A stretch of DNA of 64,000 nucleotides from Chinchilla lanigera (lineage: Eukaryota; Chordata; Mammalia; Rodentia; Chinchillidae), in assembly GCF_000276665.1 (NCBI RefSeq), contig NW_004955417.1, positions 25,279,106-25,343,105 of the forward strand. Direction: 5' to 3'. How positions within the stretch are numbered: position 1 is the stretch's first letter; the number at the start of each line of letters is the position of its first letter. The notes under the pieces are model-generated. The model had not been told where the DNA came from and did not search any database. It saw only the letters and a program-made list of their open reading frames with translations. A program made the position numbers and the translations under genes. This document shows, piece after piece, positions 10,772-24,341 of the stretch.

Positions 10772-13700
10772 TTAGAAGTTTCTCCATTCAAGTCTCCAAA
10801 AGTGACAGTGACAGTGACAATCTCTTTGGCTTCCCACGGAGCTATTTCCCATTGCATTGCAGCAAATCAGCTGCATTCAGCCTCACCTCCTCAACACCTT
10901 CTTCTGTGAGTCAGGCAAACACGATGAGGTTTCTTTCTCAGATGTGTGTTAGAAAACTGGGAAAATTGGACTTAGCAATTAGAAAATTAGACTTACAAAA
11001 GCTCTCTGTCTTAGTCACTTTCTAGTCACTGTGAAGCAATACTCGGCACCTACCAGAGAGCTCTGGGGTGTGTGCTCTCAATGCTATTTTAGCATCTGCT
11101 CTCAGGAGTTCCATTCCTTCCCTTCAGCCCAGGAGATGTGGCTAGTCAGAACCCAGAAAATGTGACCATGCCAACCCTCCACCCTATTTAGATACCAACA
11201 CTCCCAGTGAATGGTACCCCAGGATCTCTTCCACCCTGAAGTCCCCCAGTGGCGCAGATGCTGGGAAGTTTACTTCCATGCATTTTTATGAAGAGATAAG
11301 TTTTTAAAAATTCTCCCACTCCCTTTACCAATGTATATTTCAAGGCCTTAATAAAATGTCTTCTGAGCCCATGGTTAGGCAATATCTAGGAGAGTCTTGC
11401 ATGATTAATTGGTTTCAACCTTTTTATCTCTGAAAGTATTTTAATTCCGTCTCCACAATGAAAGTGACATTCTTTTTCACAGAGCTCCAGCTCTTAGTCA
11501 ACCAGTTGAACAATCAGAACCATTCCCAGCTGATAAATCTTATGCACTGAAACCAAAATAATGATAAAATGGGCCAATATCAATACGCTCAGCCTGAAAT
11601 AAAATTAGCTTCTTCCATTCTTAATCCAACACTCTGTGAATCTATTCTCATGCACATATTTTAGATTTTTGTCTACATAAAGTAATAAAGTCTTTTAATA
11701 CATTTGGATATGTTTCTCATCTCAGATTCCATTTTTGAAATATCTCCCTAGCAGGTATCCTGAGGCAAGCTTTATGGATGTAAAGCCATTGAAGCTGCCA
11801 GATAGAGTATGAAAGGAGAATTGGCTTTTCTTTGCAAGAGTTAGAGTCAAAAACAGGATCTCCTAGCAAGGTTGCAGCATTTTATTAAAAATATTCCCAC
11901 TGTTTCATGTGGCTACAGAGGCCCAGTGTATTATGGGATTATGAGTTAAGACTTTGAATTCTTCCACAGATCCCCACTCTAGCCCATGGGGTCTCACCCT
12001 ATTTCCCTGTCCTAACTCTAGGAGAAGGCTGGTGATACTAAATTCAACTAATATTATCATCTGGCAAGTTACAGAATCAAAATATTTGTTTGGCTTTTGG
12101 CTATGTTAGCCTGAAGTCTCACAGAGATAAGATACTCTTTTTTTTTTCCATATCTAGAGAAAATACCTCTATTTCAGGATATTCCTTGAGCCAAGAATGT
12201 AGGAATTTGAGTTAGTCAACCCCTGTGAAGTTGCCCAGGGCAGTTTGAAGCGGCTATCTGTGGATGGTCTCGCTTGCCCATCCTGACCCACCCTCTTTCC
12301 TCTCCTCTTCTATTTCTTCGCCCTAGAAGACTGACTTCCCCGGGTAGCTTGGCCCTCCAGCTTGAGAAAGGAGAGCCCTGATGGGATGGACTAGGAAGAG
12401 CTCAAACGCAGAAAAAGAAAGAGGAATTCATTTCCTGGCACAGCTCTGCCAGACCACGAGTTAGGGGTTGCTAAATTCTTCTACCAAAAGCCCACAGCTG
12501 CAGCTGCTGTAGCAGCTCTCTCAAACCTCTGCTCACTCTTCCTTCCCTTTGCTTCTCCAGGCCAAGGTCACAGTAGGAGATCTTGCACTTCCCTTAAAAT
12601 ACTTCTCAATCGCATGTTGATTTCCTTTAACTCTGCCTACAACACCATAAAATAAATAGGCCATTTGTCAGTGTCTCTTCAAATACCCCCTTTGAAAGTA
12701 CATCTCTTCCTCCTGAGACTGCAAATAATTCACACACTTACCCGTAGTTCTCAAGTTCCTGGGCCTCTGTATTCTATTCTAAGGCATTGCTCACTCAGCC
12801 GGGCAGAGTCTTACCTTTTATGCACATTTCAGTCCCATAACCAAGGATGATATCTTAGTTAGCCAACTTCCAACTATGTGCCTTGGGCTTCTGCATTCCC
12901 ATCCCTGAAAAGGAGAAAATAACTGCATGAGAAAAGCCCAACTAGCACAGATGTCACTGTGACAGAACATTCAGTGCCACAATCGTTGGGACCAACACCG
13001 CTGAGCTTGAGCCCATCTGCCCGTGGCTACTCAGTGCCTCTGCCATTGCCTCTGGTGACCACAAAGTCCACGCCAGCTTTTTGTTGTGCACTGGCCCCAG
13101 TATTGTCACATCACTCACAGAGCAGTCCTGGAATCAGTGGCCTTGTGCACTCCAGGCTCCTTTCCCTTCTCTGGCTTCAGAGCTCCATGGCCTCTCCTGT
13201 CCCTCCTGTCCTTTATGCCTTCTTTTTCTCCAGCATTCCAACTTAAGGACATTGGTTCTGCTTCCTGGCTGTCAACAGAGTATAAGGCAGCTCAAGGAGA
13301 GGTTTCTGAATCAGAGTTACACATAGGAATAAACTCATTCTTTCCTTATTGTTTTCTTTCTTAGATGCATTCGGTGTTCAATGTTAGGACAAAGGCTTCC
13401 CCCTATCCAGAAAGATTACCCAAAGACTGTCCACTCTTTCCATAGTCTGGGTCAAAGTTGTATCATTGTTGCCTGGATAAGTAAGACATCAATCTGTTCT
13501 TAGTTTTGTTGTACAAAATATGCAGAAGGGAGAGTCTCTCACTTGCCTTTCTGGTTCCAGGAAGAATCACTAAAAATGTCTCTCATGTACAGTAAGGCAA
13601 GGCATCATAAATTGAAATAATTTGGGGGCATTTTTTAAAACCTTTCTCTTCTGACACCATCTGTTGTACCATAGACGTTGCAGTGATTGATGGGAAAGTG

Positions 13701-14118
13701 TACAAAGAGATTAAGAAGTTTCAGATACCTAGAAGGTAAACATTTCAATAGCTTCCATTGTGATATTCAATACTAGACCCTCTTACTAGATTGGAATCAT
13801 CTTAAATACATAAGTTCGTCAAAGACCTTCAGAAAAGAGTTTAAGGAAGTGCACTGACAAAAGACCTAGGTTCAAAGCCAAAGCCTACTTGTTATCTGAT
13901 GCTTCCAGATGAGGATAGAGCTGAGGCTCAAGCTCTTCTGGGTCAGCAGCACTGTGGGCACTTTGTCACCCATGGAGCACTTTTGACACTGGGTAACACT
14001 GAGGAAGTGAACACACCCTCTTGAAGGGTAACAGTGGTGGGCAGAGGAATCTGGACTATCAGTGACATTCTGCTGCAGCAACTTTAATGCAGTCAACTTG
14101 GGTATCAAAAAATTAGAT
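10772..14118. other. Intergenic, no gene
   Basis: A fragment at about 11006-11050 (ttagtcactttctagtcact) recalls the end of a rodent hAT-type element. Otherwise I see no recognisable repeat or coding exon here. Confidence 0.65.
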
Positions 14119-14280
14119 GGAATCCAGGCATAGTGGCACACACCTGTAATTCTAGCACTTGGGAGGCTGAGGCAGAAAGATTGCTGTGAGTTCAAGGTCA
14201 GCTTGGGCTACACAGTGAATCCAAGGCCAGCCTGAACTACATAGCAAGGCCCTGTCTCAAACAAACAAACAAACAAAAAT
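14119..14280 (+). repeat. B1 SINE with (CAAA)n tail
   Basis: The B1 body reads ccaggcatagtggcacacac, cctgtaattctagcacttgg and gaggctgaggcag, with the internal duplication ending gccagcctgaactacatagc. The tail is caaacaaacaaac. Confidence 0.9.
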
Positions 14281-16769
14281 CAGATGGAGCACTATTTGTC
14301 ATTAGACTGGTGAGGCATCATCTTAGTTAAATGGAACTTCTAGGCCTAAAGGATTTGCACTACAGTGACTTCCTTTGTTTATAAATCTTTCTACATATAT
14401 CTGGACAGGAGATCCGTGGTACACGTATGATGAGCATCAGACATCTGAGCCAATGGGCCAGAAAGACCACCGTTGTGTTAGGAAAGAGCATCATAGTTCA
14501 AGCCTTGAAGGGCAAAGCAACTGAACTTTGTACCTTTTCAATCTTCATGATGCATACCTGCCTAAATCTTTGGTACAGACGCTATTTGTTGCAAAGGCTG
14601 AATTGTCATTCATTCAATGAGTGCTTTTAAAATTGTTGCCAAGAAGACCTCATGATTAAGTATAATAAGCACTGGACGGAAATGGGTAGACCAAGTTGAC
14701 TCCCGGACCTCATAAAACATTTAATTATCTGTGCAACTATGGACAAACAAGTTACTTTCTTTAAACCTACCCCTCAGCTGTAAAATCCATAAAATGGAAA
14801 AAGCTGGCCATTGTTGACTCCAGCCTACGGTCACCATGAAGTTACATGGGATAGTGCATGAGCTATTGCATGGCAAATTGGATTAAACATTGTATAAATG
14901 TGAGAGATGATCTAATTCATTTTCAAATTTTAACTGGTGAATTTGGAATTGGCAAGAACTCCCTTGAAATAACATTTCTCCGCAGAGTTCAGGGCCTGTC
15001 CATCAGTTCCCAAAGGCTTTTAGAGAGAATCACAAGGCTAAACCTCCACGACCACATTCAGAATATGAAAAGCCCATTTAGCTGTCATCCCCTGCTCTTG
15101 GCAGGCACTCAGGGAATGCCAGCAAAATGTCTGAAACTGGAATAGCAACCCACCGAGTACATCCAAATCTCTCATCAAACTGTGCCCAGTTTAGAGGCAA
15201 CATTATGTTAGCATTACCCCCACTGTGGATTATTTCTAATGAAACCAATCTGCCAAGGTGAAATGAGAGCATGTGTCACAGAGACGTGTCACTGGATCGA
15301 CCTGAAAACTAAGCTGAAAAGTAAATATCCTGTCAATTAAAGATGAGCAAAAAGATTCCAGAAAATATCAAGACTTCTGACTCCTTTAAATCTGTGCCCT
15401 TTCCCTGAAACCAAAATATAATCAAATCTTTAAGGTTTTAGAATGTAACTAGACTAGAAATTTGTAATTGTGCTTATTGAGTCAGTTTCTCCTGATGGAT
15501 AAACTAATTGCAGGCTAGCAAGCTGTAAAGGCAGAATAGACTCTTTCAGGGTAGCCTGGCCCCGTGCAGCATGCAGAGATACCAAAGCAGTCTTTACGTT
15601 CAACCTCTGATTGTCCTCATTTCCCTCCTCTCCTTTGAGACCCCGTCATCTAACTTTTCACTCCCTCTCTCTCTTGCTAGACTCCAGCGCTTTGTTGTGC
15701 TTCTATTTTCTGGGATTCCCCCCGGCTCTGGGAATATAAAGACCCAGAAGACACGAGCCTTGGCATGGAGTACCTGCTCCAACTCCCAACCACCTCCTCT
15801 GCTCAATCACTCAGGGTCAGGTCGAATGGCTTCTCTGTGATGCTCACACCGTGCCCTTAGGGAGGTGCGCATGTCCTTCATGACGTAAATGATCCTGGAC
15901 CATATGTGTGCCCATTCTGCTCTTCACGCTGTATGTGTACTGTGTTTGCATCATTTTTTAAATTCGACGATCAACTTTGTTCACTAGAATAACTTGCATA
16001 GTATCTGGCTCAAAATTGGTGCTAAAAATAATTGTTGAACAAATGATTCCCTGATTCAGTCATTCTCCAGCCACTGAACACTTTCGTGTCCACTGCCTTG
16101 GTGGATCTCCTCTCCAAGTCCCTTCCCTTTACTACATTTCCTGCCCAGCTTTGATCTTCCATTATCTTCTACTGCATCTGTTTCACATAGTTTCTTATAT
16201 TCTATTAAACATCTCGGATCTATTTTCTGTTCCTATCAGAGTTACCTAAAGTATGTACCACCTTATCCTCTTCATCACATGTTCTTTCCTACTTATACAG
16301 TAAAAATACCTTCAATTTACCTTCCTCAACCTATATCTTCCCCCTCCAGCCAAGTTGCCTGTGTACCTAAATAATTGATGTACTTCTGATACTTTTGTGG
16401 CCTACCCCATGTGTTCCTCAAGCTTACAGACACTTTCTAACCAGGTCTTCTTGTTTAAATTCTACTTATCCTTAACATTCTAGCTTAAAGGTATCACAAA
16501 ATTCACAAAAGTGTGGGCTAATAAGAACCTTGTCTTTCAAGTATGCTGGAGTAACTTGCCACACTCAAATGTAAAGGCAGAGCTAGAACAAAGATCTAAG
16601 GCTCTACCATCTAGATCCCTTTCTTCTGGTCCTGATGCCTCATCTGTAAATAAATAGGACAGCCACATCACTTATGGCCCATGATGAATAGCTTTGAGAG
16701 TTAAGGTTGGTGCTAGCACAATTTTGTTTCAGTAAGTGAATATTAGGGCAAGTCTATACCAAAACCCAT
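14281..16769. other. Intergenic with weak MIR and L2 traces
   Basis: MIR-like sequence lies at about 14655-14800 (cagctgtaaaatccataaaa) and an L2-like 3' end at 15985-16060 (atagtatctggctcaaaatt). No gene is evident. Confidence 0.55.
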
Positions 16770-17170
16770 GGCCAATGTCTTGGTGACGTTCTCATGGCTG
16801 GGACACAATGCCCAGTGCACACAACCTAAAGGAGAAGAGGTTTATTTGGGGTCACAGTTTTTAGGTTTCAGTCCATAGTCAGGGCCGGCTGCAAGGCCAA
16901 AATGGCACTGTGGAAAGGCCCACTGCAGTGGAGAGCTGCTCACATCAGGGCTGCCAGGAAGCAGAGAGAAACGGAAGGAGCTGGGAAGGGAGATGAATCC
17001 TTCCGGGTCATGCTTCCAGTGCCCGCCTCTTCCGGCCAGGCTCCAGCTCCTAAGATCACAGTCAGCTATGTTGTACCCCCCACACACCATGATCCAGTCA
17101 CCTCCCAAAGCCTTGCCTGTGTGAGTGCATAAGAGTTCTGGGGGTCATCTTTGATCTAAACCACAGCAGT
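16770..17170 (+). repeat. hAT/URR1-like DNA transposon copy
   Basis: The stretch reads aggtttatttggggtcacag and ttcagtccatagtcagggcc, then a CA-rich 3' part with ccacacaccatgatccagtc. This resembles a rodent MER1-type nonautonomous DNA transposon, and 25450-25875 shows the same order of phrases. Confidence 0.45.
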
Positions 17171-17409
17171 CCTCCTACCCAAAATGCTATCCCCCTAAGC
17201 TATGGTAAAATTATATGATTCCTGTTTAATCAATGACTCTGTCATCTAGGTCTTTCTCTCAATAACAGCCCGTGAAATAATGAAGGTGATTTGAGACATT
17301 ACCAGTTGTTCCGTACTGTTTTTTCTGTTTTATAGCAACAGCAGCAACAATAAGCACACAGACATTCACACAGCACTGTGGTTGTGATGCATTTTCCTAG
17401 GAGCCATAT

Positions 17410-17680
17410 GAGCTATTGTAATGTCAGGTACCATTTGGGTTCTGGTACTAGATACACAGGTATTAGCCACACACTCCATCACTTATTTTCTGAGCTTCCT
17501 TCTCTTCATCTATAAAATGAGGAAAATAGGGCTTATATAATAGGCTTTTGATTCATTCCCTCCTCAAATATTTGTTGATTGCTTACCAAGTGTGTGCGAT
17601 GTTTGCACTGGATGCTACAGATGTGATGTTGAGAACATCATTATTCTGCATTGCAGTTTGGTCAGGGATACAGCTTTAAG
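17410..17680 (+). repeat. MIR 3' part followed by L2-like fragment
   Basis: The phrases ctcttcatctataaaatgag and gaaaatagggcttatataat are MIR-like. Then cctcaaatatttgttgattg, cttaccaagtgtgtgcgatg and ggatgctacagatgtgatg follow LINE-2. Confidence 0.6.
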
Positions 17681-17699
17681 CCAAATGTAGGTTCTGTCC

Positions 17700-19500
17700 C
17701 AAAGAAAGGTGAGTGTAAAGATCATCCTTCTCTGTTATATCATCATATAGCAAAAGAACCTCTTCAGATAGAATTCATGCAGTGCTTGAGGATGTGATGT
17801 TTACCTTGAGAACTTAAGAGTAAGCAAGCAGAAAAGGAAAGAAGATTGTTCTGGGAATAAGGAAGGGTATTGTAAAAGCTCCTGGTCCACATGGAATTCT
17901 GCCTAATCAAGAAACCCAGGAAAGGCCAGGGTGACAGGAGGAGGACATAAGGTGATGGGGAAAGTGATAAAGAGTGAGGTTGGACAGGGACTGGGGACCA
18001 GTATAAAAAATGATTCTGTAGGCCGTATTAAGGGTCTGTCGATTTCCACAAAGAGCAATAGAGTATGCAGGACTTTTAGGCAGATAACTGATTGGGTTGA
18101 GAGCAGAGATGAATTTTGGTACTTATGCTTCGATTTGCATATGGAAAGGTCATTTTTGTTGGAGAAGGAAGAATGAGTGGAGAAAGGTCAGAACAGATTC
18201 GGGGAGCCCAGACAGGAATCTCTTACAGCGGCTCAAGTCAGAGGCAAGAACAGTTTGGACAAGGGTGAAAGCAGAGAAGGCAAGAGCAGGTAAAAGAAGC
18301 TGGTAAACTTGACAGATTGAGGGATAGTGGAGTGCAAAGAAGACAATGGCAAAAAGGGCTGCAAAATTTCTAGCTGACGGAGATACTACCATATTTATGG
18401 GAGTAAGGAACAGCAGAAGAAAAGTATGCATGGGGGAAATCTATGCCCCTTCTTGGACACACTGAGTCTAAGGCTGCCTTGAGATCTGTGGATGTGATAC
18501 CAAGTAGGAGTTCGAATGCACAGGGGTGTGGCTCTGAGCTAAGTTATGAGCTAGAGAGAAAGCCTGTCTTCACCCCTAACCAGATGGCAATGGCAGCCAT
18601 GTACATGAATAGCATCCCCGAGAGGGAACAGAGAGAATAAAGCGGGGGGAGAAGCCTTAGCCACGCCTGGAGCAACTTTAGTATGTAGCGACAGGTCACA
18701 GAAGAGTGATCCTGCAAAGAGGAAGAAGCTTCCACAAAAGGAGGAGGAGGTGGCAGCCAAGGGTGTAGAGAAAAGGCAAACTGACAAACTCCTATTTGGA
18801 TTACATGTGCTGGACACCATCACTGACCTCAGAGGGTTAGGGTGGAGGACAGATCAGGCAAAAGCCCGGTGCGTGTGGAGTGAGAACCGGGCAGGAAATG
18901 AGGAGATGGGCCCCCAGTGTAAACACCTTCATGGAGAAGTTTGTCTCTGAAAATTGGAAAGGGTTCGAATATCAAGATAGTTAGAGGAAGCTATAAAAGG
19001 AGAGATGGATAATTTAGCTTTTTGCTTTTCAGACTAAAGAGAATTAAGTTACTTTTATAAAAAAAAAAAAGCAGCGGTGTGGATCCCTGTGAAGACTATG
19101 ACCCCCAGGAAGGCAAAGAAATGTAGAACCTAAGCCACGTAGAGAGGGATCGGCCTTAGAAGGAGGCGGCCCCAGTCATGTGACAGACACAAATCCATGC
19201 TAGCCTGAGCTCCGGAAGTTCCACTCTGATGGCTTCATCTGTCCCTGGAAGAAGAGGAACCAGAAGCTCACTGTGAAGGGACATGAACGTCGGACACAGG
19301 GCAGTGAAGGTGGACATTATGGGGGGTAGGGATGGCCAGGGGCCAACAGCCATGAACTCACTCTGCTACCAACTTCCCCAGCTGCTCAGCACTGTCAGAC
19401 ACTGGCCTGGAACACAGAACAGAAGGCTGAGTTTTGCCATATCAATGTGGGAGAAAAATGGGCCAGAGAGAAAAATGAGAAGAGTAAGTCTGAGGGTGCC
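17700..19500. other. Intergenic, no gene
   Basis: The segment 17930-18650 is purine-rich and resembles an ancient repeat that I cannot name. Several open frames of 60-90 codons show no domain. Confidence 0.5.
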
Positions 19501-19602
19501 ACCAACACTCTCTCTCTCTCCCTCTCCCTTTCTCCTTTTCTCTCTCTCTCCTTCTCTCTCTTTCTCCCTCTCTCGCCCTCTCCATTTCTCTCTCTCTCTG
19601 CA
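19501..19602. repeat. Pyrimidine (CT)n simple repeat
   Basis: About 100 bases are almost entirely C and T on the plus strand (ctctctctctccctctccct and similar). The Arg/Glu-rich and Leu/Ser-rich frames here come only from the repeat. Confidence 0.95.
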
Positions 19603-21274
19603 CCTTGGTGCAACAGGCACCACATGGCCCTTTTCTTGCAGCCTAGAATTACAACCAAGGCCAAACTAAGGGCCACATTGCCACGTACAAACCACATTCT
19701 ACAGGGCCCTCCAACACTGACCGCCCATGACCGAGGCTAGGCCACTTCCTCCTTCCCTGTCCCTTCCTTCCACCAACAGAATTTGCCAAGGAGGAGTAGA
19801 ACAGGCCCTGAGACCGCAGGACTTCATCCCCCAGAGCTCCATTGTGACCACCAAGCCCTAAACAAGAATCTACACACATGTTGTCATTATTTGAAAGAAA
19901 AACAAGCCTGGGCAGGAGAGTCACAGACATTCTACAAGGTGCACAAGTGGTCAGAAAGTCATGGCCATTGCTCGAAATTCCTGCATGGAACAAAAATAGG
20001 AACCAGTCACAGTATGGGTCTCAACCTCTCTGTGTTGTCGCTACGTTGACCCCTCACTGATGGCGCCTACACGGGTCACCTGCGATATGACGTCATGTGG
20101 AATAAGTGCTACAACCCGAACTCCACTCTTTGCCAAGCAGCCTTGTTCTGTTCCCTTGTCCTTCCCCCCTCTTGCACTGCTGAACCTCACTCGTGCTGCT
20201 GAATGGGAAAGTCCACCAGGACTCCTCTGTTTTGCAGCACATATTTGCTGGAGTAACCAAGCAACCAGGTCATCTCCTGACCTCTCTGACCACCAGTGTT
20301 GTGGGACAGGAGGCAAGGGCTGTCGCCTCAATGTCTGACGGGAACAGAGGCTCCACTTCCCAGTCTGGGGGACAAGCCACCTCTCCCAGCCTGGAAAAGC
20401 AAGCGTCAGGGATTACTGCCAACAGCTCAGACACTCTGCTGAGATGAGATCTTACCTTAGTGCAAAGCCATTTCTGAGCTCCAAAGCAGTGACTTCCTCT
20501 CCCTTTTCCAAAACCAACACCCCACTGTTTGATGAGTCACTGGTTCCCTGACATTTGTAAAATACACTTGAAGTGTTCCCAGAGGGAGTAAAATTATACT
20601 GTAATCAAACCTCTCTCCTCTCCGCAGCCCTCCTCTTGCTCTCCAGCCCTGGCAAGTGGCAGCCACACAGCTAGTAGTCAAGGCCTCTGGAGAGAGGGCC
20701 CCTTTTCATCTAACTCAGCCAGGAGGGCTGGCTCCTGGGCTTTCACAAAAGAACTGACCCAGGTCCCCTCACCACCACAGCTTCACACAGAAAGAAGAAG
20801 ACACTGGTGTTTTCCCTTGAACGGGGACAGCTCAGGACGAACAGGGTGAGACCAGTTGCTGGGGTAACTGCAGCTACAGATTTGTTCCCTGTAGCACTTG
20901 AAGGTTAGAGTTTGTGAAGCTTTAACAAAGGAGCAGGGCCCTGGGAAGGAGCTACCGAGGAGACTCAAGGACCATGGAAGATGGACAGGTTTGTGACCAG
21001 GCTGGACGGACCCAGAAAGGGTGAATTAATGGAGGAGATCCAGAGCTCCCTGCACCCAGCTCCTGAGTAGCAATTCTCAAGCATGTTTTTATTTTACTTT
21101 AAAGAAAGAACACAGACTCGAGCAAATCCAGCGCAGCAGAAGGAAGCTATGTCTCATAGATAAATCCAGCTGGTCACCTGTTTCGCTCTGGCCAAAAAAC
21201 TAAACTAGCTACATTTTTTTTTATTAAAAAAAAAAAAAAAACCTAAAGAACACCAATCTTTCTTCCCTATGTAT
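19603..21274. other. Intergenic, no gene; contains a CRE palindrome
   Basis: I see no SINE or exon in this stretch. A full palindromic CRE is at 20088-20095 (listed separately). Confidence 0.65.
20088..20095. promoter_or_regulatory. Palindromic CRE (TGACGTCA)
   Basis: A perfect 8-bp CREB/ATF site lies in a modest CpG-containing context (gcgatatgacgtcatg). No TATA box, CpG island or transcript supports a promoter here. Confidence 0.3.
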
Positions 21275-21468
21275 TTTTGGGGGGTTGCGTGTGTTACTGG
21301 GGTTTTACTCGGAGACTTCACACTGAGCTATATACCCCCAGCCCTTTTTTTAATTTCAAGACAAGTTCTTGTTAAATTGCCCAGGCTTGGCTGGAACTTG
21401 GGATCCTTCTGCATCAGCCTCCCAGCATGGTAGGATCACAGGTGTGTGCCACCACGCCCAGTTAGCAA
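21272..21468 (-). repeat. B1-ID composite SINE, antisense
   Basis: The plus strand has the reverse complement of an ID element (gtgttactggggttttactc, tgagctatatacccccagcc). It is followed by the reverse complement of a B1 (aaattgcccaggcttggctg, catcagcctcccagcatggt, tgtgtgccaccacgcccag). Confidence 0.85.
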
Positions 21469-23270
21469 TCTTTTGTAACGGTTGGAAATTATATGAACTT
21501 CAAGTCCAGCCAATTTGGCTGATTCCCCTGTTACCTGCCTTTGACCACTTAGCAGCCTTGGTGAACAGCCCCAGCATCTGCCCAGCTGCCAAAATTAAAA
21601 GCCCCTGCACTGCCGCTATCCCTCCTTCTGTCTGTCAGTGAATCTCCTGTTTATCTGTCAGTGTTTCCTCCGCCCCATCCCCAAGGATACTGACTTCCCT
21701 GGGCCTTCATCCTTGTACCCAGGGACACTAAGATTCTTTACCAGCTGCCTATCCTACGTGCACTGTGCTTTGAAGGTAGATGGTCCTTTCTGCATCACAG
21801 CCCTGATCTGTCCAGTCTCCAGTATGTTTAGGAGTAGCCCAATGCCATCAGAATGAAGCTTCAATTCTCTCAGCAAATCCCTTTGCTACTGGAGCTCAGC
21901 TTCACCAGGCTGACTGTCAGCCCCAGGGCCCAGTCCTCACCCCAGCAGGACCATGCGACCTGAAAGTAATTGCCACTCCCTGTGCATGTAGCTGGACTCT
22001 TTCATTATTCCCAGGAAAGAGATTTCCTGATCCTGCAGTGCCTCCCTGGCTTGACTGCTGCCACTCCTTGGGCGTCTTTGGACCTATTACTTCCTTCCCT
22101 CAGGGCGGCGGGGGTGGGGTGCGGAGTGGATCTTGGAGTCAGAGACGAGTCACCTGCTGCTGTTTTGATTCTGACTTGCATGAACTTGGACAATTAAATA
22201 TGCATCGGTGACACAAAATGTTGTGGACTACAAAATGAGGGGTTTAACATGGACTTCAGAATTGTCATGAGTAGTGAAAGAATCGTTATTTTCTTGCTTG
22301 TTGAATGCCAACTTCCCCAGCAAGGTGTGCTTTTCTTTCTTTCTGTCCCCACTAAGTGTATTTTATATCATAAATGTATTTAATATGATCCACTATACTC
22401 TGAGGGTTTTAAAAATTAAAACCAGTTTTGTGCATTGCTCATGTGCAGTGCCTCTCTAAGTCTTACTCATGAAATTAAATGTTAATTGCATTTGACACTA
22501 CACGAATTCAGTTTTGCAAAAACCTATTCATTACCTGATACAGTGAAAGTTCAGTGCTTGCGCAAGATGGGAATATAAAGATGAGTAAAGTCCAGTCTTC
22601 AAAGATCAAGAACAGCCTTCCACCTCTGATAAGGCTGGAGTGAGAGACCAGGTTTGTTCTACCACCCAAAACGGTGAAACAGCAGAACCAAATCTATAAA
22701 ACAATGATACTCGGCACATCGGACATCAGGCAGCCGAGGGCTGTGATTCCTGAGAGATCAGAAACCAGTGCAATGGCCCTGCGCTTGCCCTCACTGCCTG
22801 GAGGGAGTTATGCAGCCACAGAGCAGGGCCAGTTCAGCCCTCGTCTCTTAGGACTGGGGAGACGAGGTCGGGGATCCAGAGATAGCACCATGGGGGGCTG
22901 CGTGCGGCAGAGCAGTGTGGAGAGAGTTCCAGAATGCTGTGGGGGAGGCTCCCTCGGTGCTCAGATGAGCGCTCGTCATCACCGAGAAACCTGCCCGGAC
23001 AGCCTGGAAATGTCCCCCAAGAATCAGAGAGACGGTCCAGCGCACACCCAGCAACAAGGATGTGCCCGTTCCCAACAGACAGAGCAAAAGCTCACCAGGC
23101 ACCAGCTCCACTTGGGGTATTAGCAAAGGTCAGGGAGAACAGGCAACCTGCAGTTCTGACCTCACTGCGAACAGCTATCATCACACATAACACAGCCTAA
23201 AAGCAAACACAAGGCTTTCTGTTCCTGAGAAAATCTTTGAAGAAGTTTTTCTCCCCCCAAAAAGTAACTC
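21469..23270. other. Intergenic, no gene
   Basis: An L2-like trace lies at about 22520-22625 (gggaatataaagatgagtaa). The frame at 22674-23123 (149 codons) has no recognisable domain and I do not call it a gene. Confidence 0.6.
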
Positions 23271-23422
23271 AAACTGGATGTGATGGTGCATATCTGTAAT
23301 CCCAGCACTCAGCAGGCTGAGGCAGGAGGATTATTGCGAGTTCAAGACAAGCGTGGGCAACAAAGTCAGCTCAAGGTCAGCCTGAACTGCATCATGAGAC
23401 ACTGTCTCTAAAAAGGAAACAG
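23271..23422 (+). repeat. B1 SINE
   Basis: The sequence reads ggatgtgatggtgcatatct, gtaatcccagcactcagcag and gaggctgaggcag-like parts, with the internal duplication (ctcaaggtcagcctgaactg) and a gagacactgtctct end. Confidence 0.88.
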
Positions 23423-23449
23423 TAACTCACAGAATAAGGCTCAATAATT

Positions 23450-23565
23450 ATATATTTTTGAGACAGGGTCTCTCTATGTAGCCCGGACTGCTCAAACTGA
23501 TGCAAGTCCTCCTCCTCAGTGTCCTGAGTGCTGGGATCAAAGGTATGCACCGGCATACCGGGCGA
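23450..23565 (-). repeat. B1 SINE, antisense
   Basis: The reverse complement is evident on the plus strand: tttgagacagggtctctcta, tgtagcccggact, cctgagtgctgggatcaaag. It lies only about 30 bp after a sense B1, so the pair could form an inverted-repeat hairpin in RNA. Confidence 0.85.
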
Positions 23566-23771
23566 AGAGTATGTAAAGGGATGCAGAAATCCAGTACATA
23601 TAAGTTAAAAATTGCAATATCTGACACATAATAAGCAATTACCAGCTAAGGAGAAAAGTACATCCAATAACAAATACAAAAATAAGTCAATTGAAACTGA
23701 CCCAGACATTTTTTAGATAATTAGAGTTCATAGACTCAGACATTAAAACTACCATTATAATTATATTCTCT

Positions 23772-23922
23772 GGAGCCAGGTGTGGTGGTGCACACCTGTA
23801 ATCCCAGCACTTGGGAGGCTGAGGCAGGAGGATCATTGCTAGTTCGAGGCCAGCCTGGGCTACAAAGTGAGAGCAAGGCCTACCTGAAGTGCATACAGAG
23901 ACCCTGTCTCAAAAAAAAAAGA
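23772..23922 (+). repeat. B1 SINE with A-tail
   Basis: The element starts gagccaggtgtggtggtgca and continues cacctgtaatcccagcactt and gggaggctgaggcaggagga, with the duplicated right part and an A10 tail. It is the best preserved B1 in the window. The flanks carry similar words (attatattctctg on both sides), which looks like a target-site duplication. Confidence 0.92.
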
Positions 23923-24341
23923 ATTATATTCTCTGTGTTCAGGAAGCTACAGAAAAGATAAAACATATTAAATTAAGTGGTGGAAGACATAAAAAGATTC
24001 CAGCTGATTTGACAGATAAAATTTATGAACTCTGAGATGAAATTACTCCAGGGAATTAAAATCACAAGAAAAAATTGGTGAGCTTGAGACATAGCATTAG
24101 CACCTCTCTGAAATGAAATACACAAAGAAAAAAATCCCAATATAATTAACAGTGAAACAAATTCAATAAACCAACTATGTATGTGAATCATTGAAATAAT
24201 CCAAAATAAAATTTGGAGGAACAATAGGCTTATATTTTCTGTTTGATGAAAACTATGAACTCACACAGCCCAAGTGCATGAAACACAAAGAAAAACAAAT
24301 CCAGACGCATCAAAATAAGATCATACTGTGACCAGAAAGTG

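Noticed and set aside
19366..19697. Arg/Glu-rich frames on the minus strand
   Set aside because: They arise from the (CT)n tract at 19501-19602.
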